Shown: positions 11,335 to 21,680 of the stretch, piece by piece
Numbering within the stretch: the first letter of the stretch is position 1
How the letters are laid out: each line of letters begins with the position of its first letter
Assembly: GCF_030269925.1 (NCBI RefSeq)
Contig: NC_085110.1
Span: 558,001 to 622,000 of the forward strand
DNA length: 64,000 bases
From: Bombyx mori
Lineage: Eukaryota; Arthropoda; Insecta; Lepidoptera; Bombycidae
Direction of reading: 5' to 3'
The notes under the pieces: model-generated
Told to the model about the DNA's origin: nothing
The model's database searches: none
The model's input: only the letters and a program-made list of their open reading frames with translations
Made by a program: the position numbers and the translations under genes

Positions 11335-11545
11335 TAAATAAATAAATATTTACTAACAATCACGCCACGTTAACTGGTCCCGTGATAAGTTCGTAAAGAA
11401 CTTGTGTTACAGGTACCAGATAACGGATATAAATGTAAGATTTTTATTATACACATACATATATTTAATATACATCCATAACCCTGGAAAAGACATTTAT
11501 ATTTATCATACAAATATCTTACCTTGGCGGGATTCGAATATTTTG
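11335..11545 (-). mobile_element. tRNA-derived SINE (second family)
   Basis: Minus-strand copy of the SINE at 47264-47545: shared words CCGTTATCTGGTACCTGTAA (here diverged), AAGTTCTTTACGAACTTATC, CGGGACCAGTTAACGTGGCG and a TTTATT-rich tail. The box-B-like GGATTCGAA is present in reverse at about 11528; the A-box side is decayed. Confidence 0.7.
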
Positions 11546-11579
11546 AATTTATTATAGTGACCGACGACAAAGAAGCAAA

Positions 11580-12196
11580 CATTCCTAAAACTGAGATTAG
11601 CGACAGAAATAACTAATATCGCAATATTGTAATCACGTGCACACTCTCAGAACAATGCGGTCGTTTTTAACCACAATTAAAGCAGTAACACTTTAATTAT
11701 TGCTAATTTGCCATTCACCGAAATTCTTTATGCGTTTTTGATGAACGTAAATACTGCAATTTATTATATTTAATCATACTTTAAATGTTACATGAAAGGT
11801 GCTCATAATAATTTAGATTAAAATTGTTCGTTCGACCGGAAGAACGATGATGGCGATGATTATCCATTCTTGAAACAAAGTATAGCTATGACGCATCTAG
11901 ACCTTCTTAGGTCTAATACTGGCGTTTCTAATCGGATCGCATGCGGCAAGACGTGGTCACCGGGGAAACTCCTTCCCCCTGCATACTATTGAATAAATTA
12001 AGCAGAAAGCTTTTCATTTTGTATCCGAGCAAGTGTAGAGCGATTGGATTAAGGTTTGAGAAAAATAGTCATTATAAAATTTGAATTTCAATATTATATA
12101 TATAAAAATTAGGTAGCATGCAGTCTTACTGTGTAACATAATATGCTCTTTCCATAACATTATGATTTTTTTTTCTTTTAATGATAAAAATATCTA
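11580..12196. other. Non-coding stretch
   Basis: No exon or repeat recognised up to the copy B target-site duplication. Confidence 0.45.
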
Positions 12197-12413
12197 GTCC
12201 TGGCCTTTTTTTTTTTTTTTTTTTTTTTTTTATGATTGAAAGTTTACTGGTGGCCCGAAGGCCTTTCCAGTTTCACCAGGACAGGTGGGCGAGCAAAGGC
12301 TCAGCCAAGAGGGGTGGGATTTGCTAACAACTGCCCGAGCGCCTCCGAAGGAGACCTAACAACTCAAGAGCAATTGTTTCGCGAATGAATCTACTACCGG
12401 ATCGGAATCGCGA

Positions 12414-12447
12414 CCCGCTGAGAAGATCCGGCGAGAAACTCAGCGGG
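12414..12447 (-). other. 3'-UTR stem-loop of LINE copy B
   Basis: CCCGCTGAG (12414-12422), 16-nt loop, CTCAGCGGG (12439-12447): a perfect 9-bp stem. Confidence 0.65.
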
Positions 12448-12459
12448 CTGATGCATGGG

Positions 12460-15342
12460 TTAGGTTGCACGTCGACCTCTTTGTCGAGTTCGACGAGTAC
12501 GGTTACCGGGGTCCCTAAGCCTGCCCCTGGTATTAGAGCTGAAGGCATCTAATGCAAAGGTTATTGGATCTGATGGATCCGTAAGGACGTGTCTAGGGCG
12601 TCGACGGTGACTGGCTCCTGCATGATCAGGATTCGGGGAGTAGTCAGCGGCGGCAACGATAAGGCGATTATCATGACGTATAGCCTTATCGAAGTATCGT
12701 TCCGACGCTGACTTCATGTATTTCCGAATTGATTCGAGGCCCAGGTCGTCGTGTAGGTCAACGTTCCTCACGAACCACGGAGCCCCGACAGCTAACCTGC
12801 AAAAGCGGGATTGTAGGGATTGGAGGGTGTCTATGTGTGTGCGGGCCGCGTGAGCGAACACCACACTCGCGTAAGTCATGACGGGCCTTATGCAAGTTTT
12901 GTAAAGTGTCACCTTGTTCCGAAGGGACATTTTACTCCGCTTACAGATCATGGGGTAGAGTCTACCGAGAATAAACGCGGCACGGTCACGGACTGATTTT
13001 ATATGCGGGCGGAATGTCATCGATGCATCCAGGGTAACGCCCAGGTACTTGACCTTCCTGGCCCAGGGTATGGGTTGTCTAAAGAGAGTAATCGGGGGTG
13101 TGAGATTCCTCCTCCTAATCCGGGAGGAAATCCGTGTGGAGCTTCCCCTCTGAAATAGCACCGCAGTACTTTTCGCTGGGTTGATGTCTATGCGCCATTT
13201 TCGGAACCACTGTCCTAGGGCTAGGGCTGCGCTCTGAAGCTTCTTCGCGATTAGGGACTTATTTCTACTAGAATAGTAAACAGTCGTGTCGTCGGCGAAT
13301 AAAGCTAAATGGGTCGGCGGCGACCGGGGAATATCGTTGACGAATAAGCTAAATAGGAGGGGTGAGAGGACAGAGCCTTGCGGGACTCCAGCTGTGAGAG
13401 GTCGTGGGGAGGAGCGGGTTCCCTCGACTCGATATCGAAAAGAGCGGTTCGACAAGAAGTCCCGTATGATGAGCACGAGACTATCCGGCACGCCCATGTT
13501 GAATAGTTTGAAAATCAAACCATTGTGCCAGACTTTGTCGAACGCTTTTGCGACGTCGAAGAAGAGAGCTCCCGTGTATAACGGTTTTGGTCGATTAAGC
13601 CCCACAAGAATGTGCTCCGTGAGGCGGTGCACCTGTTGAACGCATGAGTGATTTGTACGGAATCCGAATTGTTCATCGATAAGAATGCCCTTGGATGAGA
13701 CGAAGTCTCTGAGGCGTTTGTAGAGCAGACGCTCATACAGTTTGCCTAGAGACATGAGGAGGCTAATCGGGCGGTAGCTCGTCGGATCATTTTTTGGTTT
13801 ACCGGGTTTATGTATGCCGATAACGTCCGCTTCTTTCCACACCGCGGGAAAGATACAGTTCGCCATAGCGGCATTGAAAATAGATGCCAACATCACGATG
13901 AGTTGGACGGGTAGAAGTTTAATAACGCGGTTGGATATACCGTCGGAACCGGGAGCCTTGCGAGGGCGTAGGTCTTTGATCAAGTCTTTAACTTCCATCG
14001 GGGTGACGGGTGGTAACGCATCAGAGGGTGGCAAGGAGGCTCTGCGTTCTACCTCACTGTCTACTAATTCTACATGAACAGGGTCCACGGATTGAGTGCT
14101 GGGCGTGCACTGGGTTTGCAATGTATCGGCCAGCAGCTCTGCTTTTTCGTCATCATCGAACGCCGCGAGTCGGCCTGAGGGGCCTACGAGGGGGGGCATA
14201 GTTACTACCGTATCCGATTTGAGAGTACGAGCTAAGCGGTAGTAAGACCTTTGGGAGGGCGCGAGTCCTTCTAAGAAATCAGACCATCTGGCATCTCGGA
14301 CTTCGGCGATGCGAGACTTTACGTCGCGTTGTAGGGCACGCATTCGAATACGATTTTCCGCGGTAGGATACCTGTCGTAGGCGCGTATCGAGGCGTTCTT
14401 AGCTCTAAGAAGTTCCCTAATATCGTCGGACAATTTGAAGCGGTGAAGGAAGTCCTCCGCTACAACTTGTTTCGATGACCTATCTAATGTCGAGGTGATG
14501 TGTGACGTTAAGATGTCTATGGCTTCAGCGGTATCCTGAGGAGACGGGATAGAGTCCGGGTTAAACGGGAGCGATGGTGGATCAGATTCAGCCAGGCTGA
14601 TGCCCAGCGTGTGCCAATCCACCACAGTCCTCGTGACGGGAACGGAATCGGGAGCGCGACCGAGCTTCATAACGACGGGACGGTGGTCTGAATCTAACTC
14701 TGAAACTACTTCGATCGAGTGTAAGCGCAGAGTTACGTTTTTTAATAACGCTATGTCGAGTATATCCGGGCGATGCGCGATATTTAGCGGGTAGTGAGTC
14801 GGGGTTAGCGGAGCGACGATATCGAAGGCGAGATCATCGACTAACGCGTCAAGCCGCCTGCCATTCGGGGTTGTGGTGTGTGAGTTCCACCTGATGTGTT
14901 TACAATTTAGGTCGCCCGCCAGAATGACAGAGCTCCCCATACCGAGCAGCGCCTCGATATCACTGCTTAGAACGATCTTATCCGGTGGAAGATAAACGGA
15001 CGCGATAACGATCGGCGCGTGTCCCGTCAGTGAGATTCGGCACACTGATGCTTCGATATTAGCGAGCGCGGGAGGATCGAGCGGGACGCAATGCAGGGCT
15101 CTTCTATAGTAAATGACGGTACCACCACCACGGGCAGAGAGCCTGTCGTTCCTGACCATGTTATAGTTCGCGATTTTAGGGTCACGGCGCGCGGGCTTAA
15201 GTAGGGTCTCCTGCACTAAAAAGATATCAATTTGGTGGTCACGCAAAAAGTCAGAAACCTGATCACGTTGATTTGCGAGACCGTAAGCGTTAAAAAATCC
15301 TATCGTTACGGATAGGGGCTTTATTCTACTTATATACGCCAT
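12460..15342 (-). CDS. LINE copy B ORF2 (endonuclease-reverse transcriptase)
   Basis: 960 codons, intact. APE-type endonuclease occupies about residues 10-230 (N19, E45 in QET, GDLN aspartate, SDHRPV). Reverse transcriptase spans about 440-760, with KAPGSDGIS, AFDKVWH, GVPQGSVLSP and FADD near residue 682. A basic C-terminal region follows (RRTRQRGRRAT). By eye it differs from copy C at about five residues (A/T near 125, E/G near 213, D/H near 515, T/I near 676, I/M in the C-terminus). These few changes in 960 codons, with no stop, mark both copies as recent and possibly competent. Confidence 0.94.
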   Translation of the reverse strand: MAYISRIKPLSVTIGFFNAYGLANQRDQVSDFLRDHQIDIFLVQETLLKPARRDPKIANYNMVRNDRLSARGGGTVIYYRRALHCVPLDPPALANIEASVCRISLTGHAPIVIASVYLPPDKIVLSSDIEALLGMGSSVILAGDLNCKHIRWNSHTTTPNGRRLDALVDDLAFDIVAPLTPTHYPLNIAHRPDILDIALLKNVTLRLHSIEVVSELDSDHRPVVMKLGRAPDSVPVTRTVVDWHTLGISLAESDPPSLPFNPDSIPSPQDTAEAIDILTSHITSTLDRSSKQVVAEDFLHRFKLSDDIRELLRAKNASIRAYDRYPTAENRIRMRALQRDVKSRIAEVRDARWSDFLEGLAPSQRSYYRLARTLKSDTVVTMPPLVGPSGRLAAFDDDEKAELLADTLQTQCTPSTQSVDPVHVELVDSEVERRASLPPSDALPPVTPMEVKDLIKDLRPRKAPGSDGISNRVIKLLPVQLIVMLASIFNAAMANCIFPAVWKEADVIGIHKPGKPKNDPTSYRPISLLMSLGKLYERLLYKRLRDFVSSKGILIDEQFGFRTNHSCVQQVHRLTEHILVGLNRPKPLYTGALFFDVAKAFDKVWHNGLIFKLFNMGVPDSLVLIIRDFLSNRSFRYRVEGTRSSPRPLTAGVPQGSVLSPLLFSLFVNDIPRSPPTHLALFADDTTVYYSSRNKSLIAKKLQSAALALGQWFRKWRIDINPAKSTAVLFQRGSSTRISSRIRRRNLTPPITLFRQPIPWARKVKYLGVTLDASMTFRPHIKSVRDRAAFILGRLYPMICKRSKMSLRNKVTLYKTCIRPVMTYASVVFAHAARTHIDTLQSLQSRFCRLAVGAPWFVRNVDLHDDLGLESIRKYMKSASERYFDKAIRHDNRLIVAAADYSPNPDHAGASHRRRPRHVLTDPSDPITFALDAFSSNTRGRLRDPGNRTRRTRQRGRRAT

Positions 15343-15345
15343 TGA

Positions 15346-17019
15346 TTACCGGCGGAGTGAGGGGAGGACGTACGTATTTAATGACGCGTATACGTCGGCG
15401 TATTCCTGCACAACGGCGATAAAGTGTTGTGCAGTGGAGGCAGCGCGAATGGCGTCGCCCAAAGCGTTAACGCGCTCAAAGTTGATCGACTGAAAGAAGT
15501 CGATCGCTAAAGCGAGATTGTCGGACGCGGTCGGAGGGCAAGTCGCGGGAGAGGGACGAGTCGCGGGGGCGGGACGAATCGCGGAGGAGGGAGTTGTAGC
15601 CGTGTTCGTATACGGCAGCGGTTTTGCCCAGGCCGAGACACTGGGCACCGCCGCCGGAACGAACGCTGGCTTAGCCTGCGACGCAGAGGGTGCCGAGGCT
15701 TTGATGTCTGGGCCGGAAGCTCGGAGGCGGTTTTGGCGGGCGACGCGGCGATTTATTTTAGGGGCTCGGGGGCAACCACGGTAATTCGCGGGGTGACCCT
15801 GTGTTCGACACAGGACGCAGCTAGGCGGTTCCGTCGCGGTTTTTTGGTCGCGAGCGCAGAGGGCCGTGGCGTGATCGCCCAAACACTTAACACATCGGGG
15901 GCGCGCGTGACAGTTACGGGAAGAGTGCCCGTACAATTGACAGTTATGGCACTGGCTAGGAGTGCCTTTTTTATGGGGGGCTTCGACAGCGATACCAGAG
16001 AGCCTACAGACGGTCTGTGTGTTAAAGATTTTCTTACCCTCGGGGGTAGGCTGGAGAGCGACTAGAACCATATTATATGGCTCCCTACCGCGACCGGTGT
16101 GCATACGGTGCACAGAATTCACTGGTAGGCCTTGTTCTAACAGGTCGGCTTTTACGAGCTCTACATCTAACTCTTTAGGGATTCCGCGTATTACAACGCG
16201 GAGTTCGCGCTCCTCCTGGAGCGTATACGTATGGAAACTTATACGCTCCTTACGGAGGTAAGAAGAGAGGGCCCTATGGTCGTCGGGTGTTTGAACCTTA
16301 ATTTGAATGCCGTTCGCGAGGTTACGGGCATTCGTGAAATTTATATTTTTGGCCTTAAGGGCCAGGCAAACTCGATCCCAAGCTGCCTTCTCCTGAAGGA
16401 TAACCGGGGGAGGGGTCTGGGTTTTATTTTGTGCCACCGGACGCGGCGACGGAGTGGCACGGGCTGGGGGCGCAACGGGAGTCTGAGGGCGGGGGCGCGA
16501 CGCGTTCACGGCTTTGCTAATTTTAGCGGCCGCGGGAGCTCGAGACTCCGCGGCACGCTTCTTACCCTTCTGTACCAGGGTGAATCCATCCGTCGATGAG
16601 GCGGGGGCGAGGTCGACCTCCATGTCCGAGTCAGAGTCGGAGCACGAGGAGGCGGGTGCAGGCGACCTACGAGCAAGTGTAGGTGTTTTAGAGGGCGCGA
16701 CGGAGGCCGCGGATGATCGCTCAGCTGAAACGATGGTCACGGCGGACGACGCAGCAGCTTTTCTCGCCAGTATAGGCGACACGGGAGCGGCAGGCACGAC
16801 AGAGGCTGCGGTGCTCAATGCAGAAGCTCTGCACGCAGGTACAGGCGACGCAGGAGCAGCGAGCGCGGCGGAGTCCTCGAGAGGGCTCGCAGTGTGATTG
16901 GCCTTGAAGGCCAAAAACTCCGAGGCGAGCTGTGGGTGGCGAAGTCGGAGGAATTCCGCGAATACAGCGTCCATGATCGCTGAGTACCCAGGTGGGGCGG
17001 CCCCGGGTCTTGAAAACAC
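15346..17019 (-). CDS. LINE copy B ORF1 (gag-like, zinc knuckles)
   Basis: 557 codons. The N-terminal half is Ala/Ser/Pro-rich with an acidic DSDSDMEVD segment. A middle domain follows (ELRVVIRGIPKEL ... VHRMHTGRGREP) of the kind found before the knuckles in Jockey ORF1 proteins. Three CCHC-type knuckles at about residues 357-417 read CHNCQLYGHSSRNC, CVKCLGDHATALC and CVLCRTQGHPANYRGC. The family role is binding the element RNA in a ribonucleoprotein. A second in-frame ATG 15 codons in (MDAVFAEF) is an alternative start. The TAA stop lies three bases before the ORF2 ATG, in the same frame. The protein sequence is essentially the same as that of copy C. Confidence 0.93.
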   Translation of the reverse strand: MFSRPGAAPPGYSAIMDAVFAEFLRLRHPQLASEFLAFKANHTASPLEDSAALAAPASPVPACRASALSTAASVVPAAPVSPILARKAAASSAVTIVSAERSSAASVAPSKTPTLARRSPAPASSCSDSDSDMEVDLAPASSTDGFTLVQKGKKRAAESRAPAAAKISKAVNASRPRPQTPVAPPARATPSPRPVAQNKTQTPPPVILQEKAAWDRVCLALKAKNINFTNARNLANGIQIKVQTPDDHRALSSYLRKERISFHTYTLQEERELRVVIRGIPKELDVELVKADLLEQGLPVNSVHRMHTGRGREPYNMVLVALQPTPEGKKIFNTQTVCRLSGIAVEAPHKKGTPSQCHNCQLYGHSSRNCHARPRCVKCLGDHATALCARDQKTATEPPSCVLCRTQGHPANYRGCPRAPKINRRVARQNRLRASGPDIKASAPSASQAKPAFVPAAVPSVSAWAKPLPYTNTATTPSSAIRPAPATRPSPATCPPTASDNLALAIDFFQSINFERVNALGDAIRAASTAQHFIAVVQEYADVYASLNTYVLPSLRR

Positions 17020-17389
17020 TCGCCTTGCGGCGAGGCCCCAACTTCTCGGACCTGAGCGGTTCTATTGAACACAGGTGGCAATGCGGCGCGATTACTACAG
17101 GACAAAGAAAAAGCACAACAAAACAGAAATTACGAAAAGAAACAAAACAAATAAATACTTGCAGGAAACCACTTTGTCGGCAGATGTACCACGAACACAG
17201 AAACAACAAAAGGAAACAAAACAAATAAAAACTTCCAGAAAGAGCACTTAGTCGGCAGATGTACCACAAACACAGGCCGCGCGAACAATGGCCGGGCTAA
17301 CAAAAGCCGGGCGAACAAAGACCGGGCGATCGAGTGGACGATGAGCACGTCCGCACGTGACGGGTGCCTCTATCGGAATCGTCCTGGCC

Positions 17390-19364
17390 TTCGTTGTACC
17401 GAGCCGTTAGGGTTGCCAAATAGAAAAAAAACGTGACATAAAACCTTTTTACGACTTTTTAAATGATAAAGAATGTGACAATTAAGATATAAAATCATAA
17501 GTAAAGATGATAATAATTAAGAACGTTGACTTAGTAATCTCTCAACTTGGACGTCGGGTGAGAGAGTGCAAGGGGAGTCGCTTGGTGCGGTAGGTCCCTA
17601 ACAATATCCTTGGGCCCGCTGTGTGAACTACGGTAAAGTTTTCTGATAAACCACAAATTTGTAAACTAATTGAAACTTTTGAATTGAAAGCATTTTTCTG
17701 TACTAAAATAATTCTATAACAAACGAAAATACTCTTCCTTCGAAACTATGTGGAAAGAATTCATATCATACATGTAACACTCTCGGGAAATCAGTAAACT
17801 AAGAACTCAATGGTGTTCGGAAACCTTACCTAAGAATAGACCACCGTAATTAACCTGACACTTCTGAGGCTGAATGACCCTTCTTTGTTACCTTAGATAC
17901 AGGAGACTTTTGTCTTTATATTTTTTTCAATAACTACCTCATGAACATGAGCAATGTCAAAAGCACAGCTGCGCTGCTACCCCTCAGCCACTTTTATTCT
18001 CTTGTGAAAAACCTAACTTCTTGTCTATGGAAACAGACCAACCCGACTGTTGGCACGAATAGATATCGCCAAAAATAAAAAAAACATCAACTGCCACTTA
18101 TGCCATATTTCACACTTCTTGAAATTATTAATATATTTAGAATGGAATTGTCACTGTTCAGGAATAAAATGAAATTCTAAGATTATAGGTAAAAAAAATT
18201 AAAGTAAATAATACCACATTATATCTTATTTATATCTATAGAAAAGCCATTAGACGAAATTAATTGGTGAGTTTTTAAATAAAAAGTTCGTATCGTCAGT
18301 TTAATTACAATTTCAAATATTTCAATATTAAATATAAAAGCGAAATCCCAAACTCGCACAGCACTGCGCTCACTAACTTTGTTTTATATCTCGAAAAAGT
18401 CATTCATAATGAAATCGGACGTCCGCGTCGTTTCAATTTAAAAACCTCACAGGAACGGTGGTCTGTGACGAAAAAATATTCCCATCTGAAAATAAAAACA
18501 GAATGAGGCAGCTCGTTACTCCGACACACGGTAATCCAATCTACTTGATTCGCGCTGACCCAGCACTCTTCGCTGTGGCCATTAGAACTGAGTGCTAACT
18601 ACGATGAAAATAAAAATAACTAAAAATTAAATCTTAAAGTCGATGCGAAACATGAGTCAAGTAGTCTCACTTAAACGCGCTTCATTCAGGCGATTCACGT
18701 TTGCATTACATTATTATGTTACCTATCTAATACCGTGATATCATGCTGATAGTTAAGTATTGCGACACAGATGAATAGGTGATCCGCGGCTTACCGAATT
18801 TACGATGATAGCAGATACTAACTGATATTTTAGCTTAAATTTTTCGTTCACAGCACATATTCTTTCCTGTTTTATCCTGTTCTATTCTACTTACTATGCA
18901 TAATTATCAGAGCACAAATAAGGAATAAACAAAAACGAAATAAATCAAATTTAAAGTGTTGAATCTTGGACCTCTTTGTAGCCCACACTTACCTACATTC
19001 ACCAGAACGTATTTATATCGCAAGAGTTTTATGTTTGTATTTACCCTTTACATTCAACTAATTTATCCAGAATTGTGTTGAAATGTAATCTTTCGTTTTT
19101 TACCAAATTTAAGAAAGGTTCAATTCAATTCAAATTTGAGATTTGGGTTAAAAAGCGCAAAACACGAAATTTTTATACTATAATAACATTCTTATTAACT
19201 TTATTTTCTTTATTATTTATTGTACACACAGGTAATACAATAAAATAATTGCGAAAACTTATAAAATGGCGAGCTTAACTCAACAATTGAGTTATCTACC
19301 AGCTAACCGTTCCTAAAGAAAGAGAGCTTTACATAAGTAGGTAGAAAAGTACAATCTAATCAGT
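17390..19364. other. AT-rich spacer between facing LINEs
   Basis: No gene, exon or identifiable repeat. It separates the 5' ends of copies B and C and would be the loop of a 5.17-kb inverted repeat. Confidence 0.5.
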
Positions 19365-19643
19365 TTACTTATTGATGCAATACACAATAACAATAATAAT
19401 AATAAAAAACACGAATACATAATATATCAGACTATAAACATGCACAATTACACACATAAATAACATAAACATATACATACACGTACATATATAATGAAAT
19501 ACATAAAATAAATACATATAATAGTAAATCAATAGATAGTAATGCTCCTTTAATGCCTTCCTGAATACTTCAAGTGAGGGACTTGCACGGATTGAGTGCG
19601 GAACTGAGTTCCACAGACGCACAGAGTGCACAGTGAACGAACC
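19365..19643 (-). pseudogene. C-terminus of an older LINE reverse transcriptase (3' half of split ORF)
   Basis: Minus-strand frame reads SFTVHSVRLWNSVPHSIRAS and continues into a short basic end, typical of the last residues of LINE ORF2 proteins, then an AT-rich 3' UTR with an AAT microsatellite. The frame breaks at 19643 where LINE copy C begins and resumes beyond it at 24817-25002. It is therefore the target of the copy C insertion. Confidence 0.7.
19632..19643. repeat. Target-site duplication of LINE copy C, left
   Basis: AGTGAACGAACC, repeated exactly at 24817-24828 after the poly-A. The first A of the right-hand repeat is ambiguous with the tail. Confidence 0.9.
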
Positions 19644-20003
19644 ATTCCGATAGAGGCACCCGTCACGTGCGGACGTGCTCATCGTCCACTCGATCGCCCG
19701 GTCTTTGTTCGCCCGGCTTTTGTTAGCCCGGCCATTGTTCGCGCGGCCTGTGTTTGTGGTACATCTGCCGACTAAGTGCTCTTTCTGGAAGTTTTTATTT
19801 GTTTTGTTTCCTTTTGTTGTTTCTGTGTTCGTGGTACATCTGCCGACAAAGTGGTTTCCTGCAAGTATTTATTTGTTTTGTTTCTTTTCGTAATTTCTGT
19901 TTTGTTGTGCTTTTTCTTTGTCCTGTAGTAATCGCGCCGCATTGCCACCTGTGTTCAATAGAACCGCTCAGGTCCGAGAAGTTGGGGCCTCGCCGCAAGG
20001 CGA

Positions 20004-21677
20004 GTGTTTTCAAGACCCGGGGCCGCCCCACCTGGGTACTCAGCGATCATGGACGCTGTATTCGCGGAATTCCTCCGACTTCGCCACCCACAGCTCGCCT
20101 CGGAGTTTTTGGCCTTCAAGGCCAATCACACTGCGAGCCCTCTCGAGGACTCCGCCGCGCTCGCTGCTCCTGCGTCGCCTGTACCTGCGTGCAGAGCTTC
20201 TGCATTGAGCACCGCAGCCTCTGTCGTGCCTGCCGCTCCCGTGTCGCCTATACTGGCGAGAAAAGCTGCTGCGTCGTCCGCCGTGACCATCGTTTCAGCT
20301 GAGCGATCATCCGCGGCCTCCGTCGCGCCCTCTAAAACACCTACACTTGCTCGTAGGTCGCCTGCACCCGCCTCCTCGTGCTCCGACTCTGACTCGGACA
20401 TGGAGGTCGACCTCGCCCCCGCCTCATCGACGGATGGATTCACCCTGGTACAGAAGGGTAAGAAGCGTGCCGCGGAGTCTCGAGCTCCCGCGGCCGCTAA
20501 AATTAGCAAAGCCGTGAACGCGTCGCGCCCCCGCCCTCAGACTCCCGTTGCGCCCCCAGCCCGTGCCACTCCGTCGCCGCGTCCGGTGGCACAAAATAAA
20601 ACCCAGACCCCTCCCCCGGTTATCCTTCAGGAGAAGGCAGCTTGGGATCGAGTTTGCCTGGCCCTTAAGGCCAAAAATATAAATTTCACGAATGCCCGTA
20701 ACCTCGCGAACGGCATTCAAATTAAGGTTCAAACACCCGACGACCATAGGGCCCTCTCTTCTTACCTCCGTAAGGAGCGTATAAGTTTCCATACGTATAC
20801 GCTCCAGGAGGAGCGCGAACTCCGCGTTGTAATACGCGGAATCCCTAAAGAGTTAGATGTAGAGCTCGTAAAAGCCGACCTGTTAGAACAAGGCCTACCA
20901 GTGAATTCTGTGCACCGTATGCACACCGGTCGCGGTAGGGAGCCATATAATATGGTTCTAGTCGCTCTCCAGCCTACCCCCGAGGGTAAGAAAATCTTTA
21001 ACACACAGACCGTCTGTAGGCTCTCTGGTATCGCTGTCGAAGCCCCCCATAAAAAAGGCACTCCTAGCCAGTGCCATAACTGTCAATTGTACGGGCACTC
21101 TTCCCGTAACTGTCACGCGCGCCCCCGATGTGTTAAGTGTTTGGGCGATCACGCCACGGCCCTCTGCGCTCGCGACCAAAAAACCGCGACGGAACCGCCT
21201 AGCTGCGTCCTGTGTCGAACACAGGGTCACCCCGCGAATTACCGTGGTTGCCCCCGAGCCCCGAAAATAAATCGCCGCGTCGCCCGCCAAAACCGCCTCC
21301 GAGCTTCCGGCCCAGACATCAAAGCCTCGGCACCCTCTGCGTCGCAGGCTAAGCCAGCGTTCGTTCCGGCGGCGGTGCCCAGTGTCTCGGCCTGGGCAAA
21401 ACCGCTACCGTACACGAACACGGCTACAACTCCCTCCTCCGCGATTCGTCCCGCCCCCGCGACTCGTCCCTCTCCCGCGACTTGCCCTCCGACCGCGTCC
21501 GACAATCTCGCTTTAGCGATCGACTTCTTTCAGTCGATCAACTTTGAGCGCGTTAACGCTTTGGGCGACGCCATTCGCGCTGCCTCCACTGCACAACACT
21601 TTATCGCCGTTGTGCAGGAATACGCCGACGTATACGCCTCATTAAATACGTACGTCCTCCCCTCACTCCGCCGGTAA
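20004..21677 (+). CDS. LINE copy C ORF1 (gag-like, zinc knuckles)
   Basis: 557 codons with the same architecture as copy B ORF1: a low-complexity Ala/Ser/Pro N-terminus, a middle RNA-binding-like domain and three CCHC knuckles at about residues 357-417. TAA at 21675-21677 is followed by TCA and then the ORF2 ATG at 21681, in the same frame. That suggests termination-reinitiation or stop readthrough for ORF2 expression. The 5' UTR contains an overlapping open frame (19754-20302) in another phase; I treat it as a shadow. Confidence 0.94.
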   Translation: MFSRPGAAPPGYSAIMDAVFAEFLRLRHPQLASEFLAFKANHTASPLEDSAALAAPASPVPACRASALSTAASVVPAAPVSPILARKAAASSAVTIVSAERSSAASVAPSKTPTLARRSPAPASSCSDSDSDMEVDLAPASSTDGFTLVQKGKKRAAESRAPAAAKISKAVNASRPRPQTPVAPPARATPSPRPVAQNKTQTPPPVILQEKAAWDRVCLALKAKNINFTNARNLANGIQIKVQTPDDHRALSSYLRKERISFHTYTLQEERELRVVIRGIPKELDVELVKADLLEQGLPVNSVHRMHTGRGREPYNMVLVALQPTPEGKKIFNTQTVCRLSGIAVEAPHKKGTPSQCHNCQLYGHSSRNCHARPRCVKCLGDHATALCARDQKTATEPPSCVLCRTQGHPANYRGCPRAPKINRRVARQNRLRASGPDIKASAPSASQAKPAFVPAAVPSVSAWAKPLPYTNTATTPSSAIRPAPATRPSPATCPPTASDNLALAIDFFQSINFERVNALGDAIRAASTAQHFIAVVQEYADVYASLNTYVLPSLRR

Positions 21678-21680
21678 TCA

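Larger units (their letters stand above)
12206..17380 (-). mobile_element. Full-length Jockey-type LINE, copy B
   Basis: About 5.17 kb on the minus strand: 5' UTR (about 17020-17379), ORF1, ORF2, 3' UTR with hairpin, and poly-A (T-run from 12206). It is flanked by GTCCTGGCC at 12197-12205 and again at 17381-17389, a 9-bp target-site duplication. Both ORFs are intact. The element begins at the same base as copy C (first bases ATTCCGATAGAGG), so this is the true 5' end. The Jockey assignment rests on two ORFs, three CCHC knuckles in ORF1, an APE endonuclease plus reverse transcriptase in ORF2, and a poly-A tail. Confidence 0.95.

Noticed and set aside
19365..19682. 105-codon minus-strand ORF read as one gene
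   Set aside because: Its first part lies in the 5' UTR of LINE copy C and the rest in the older LINE remnant; the ORF is a chimera created by the insertion.
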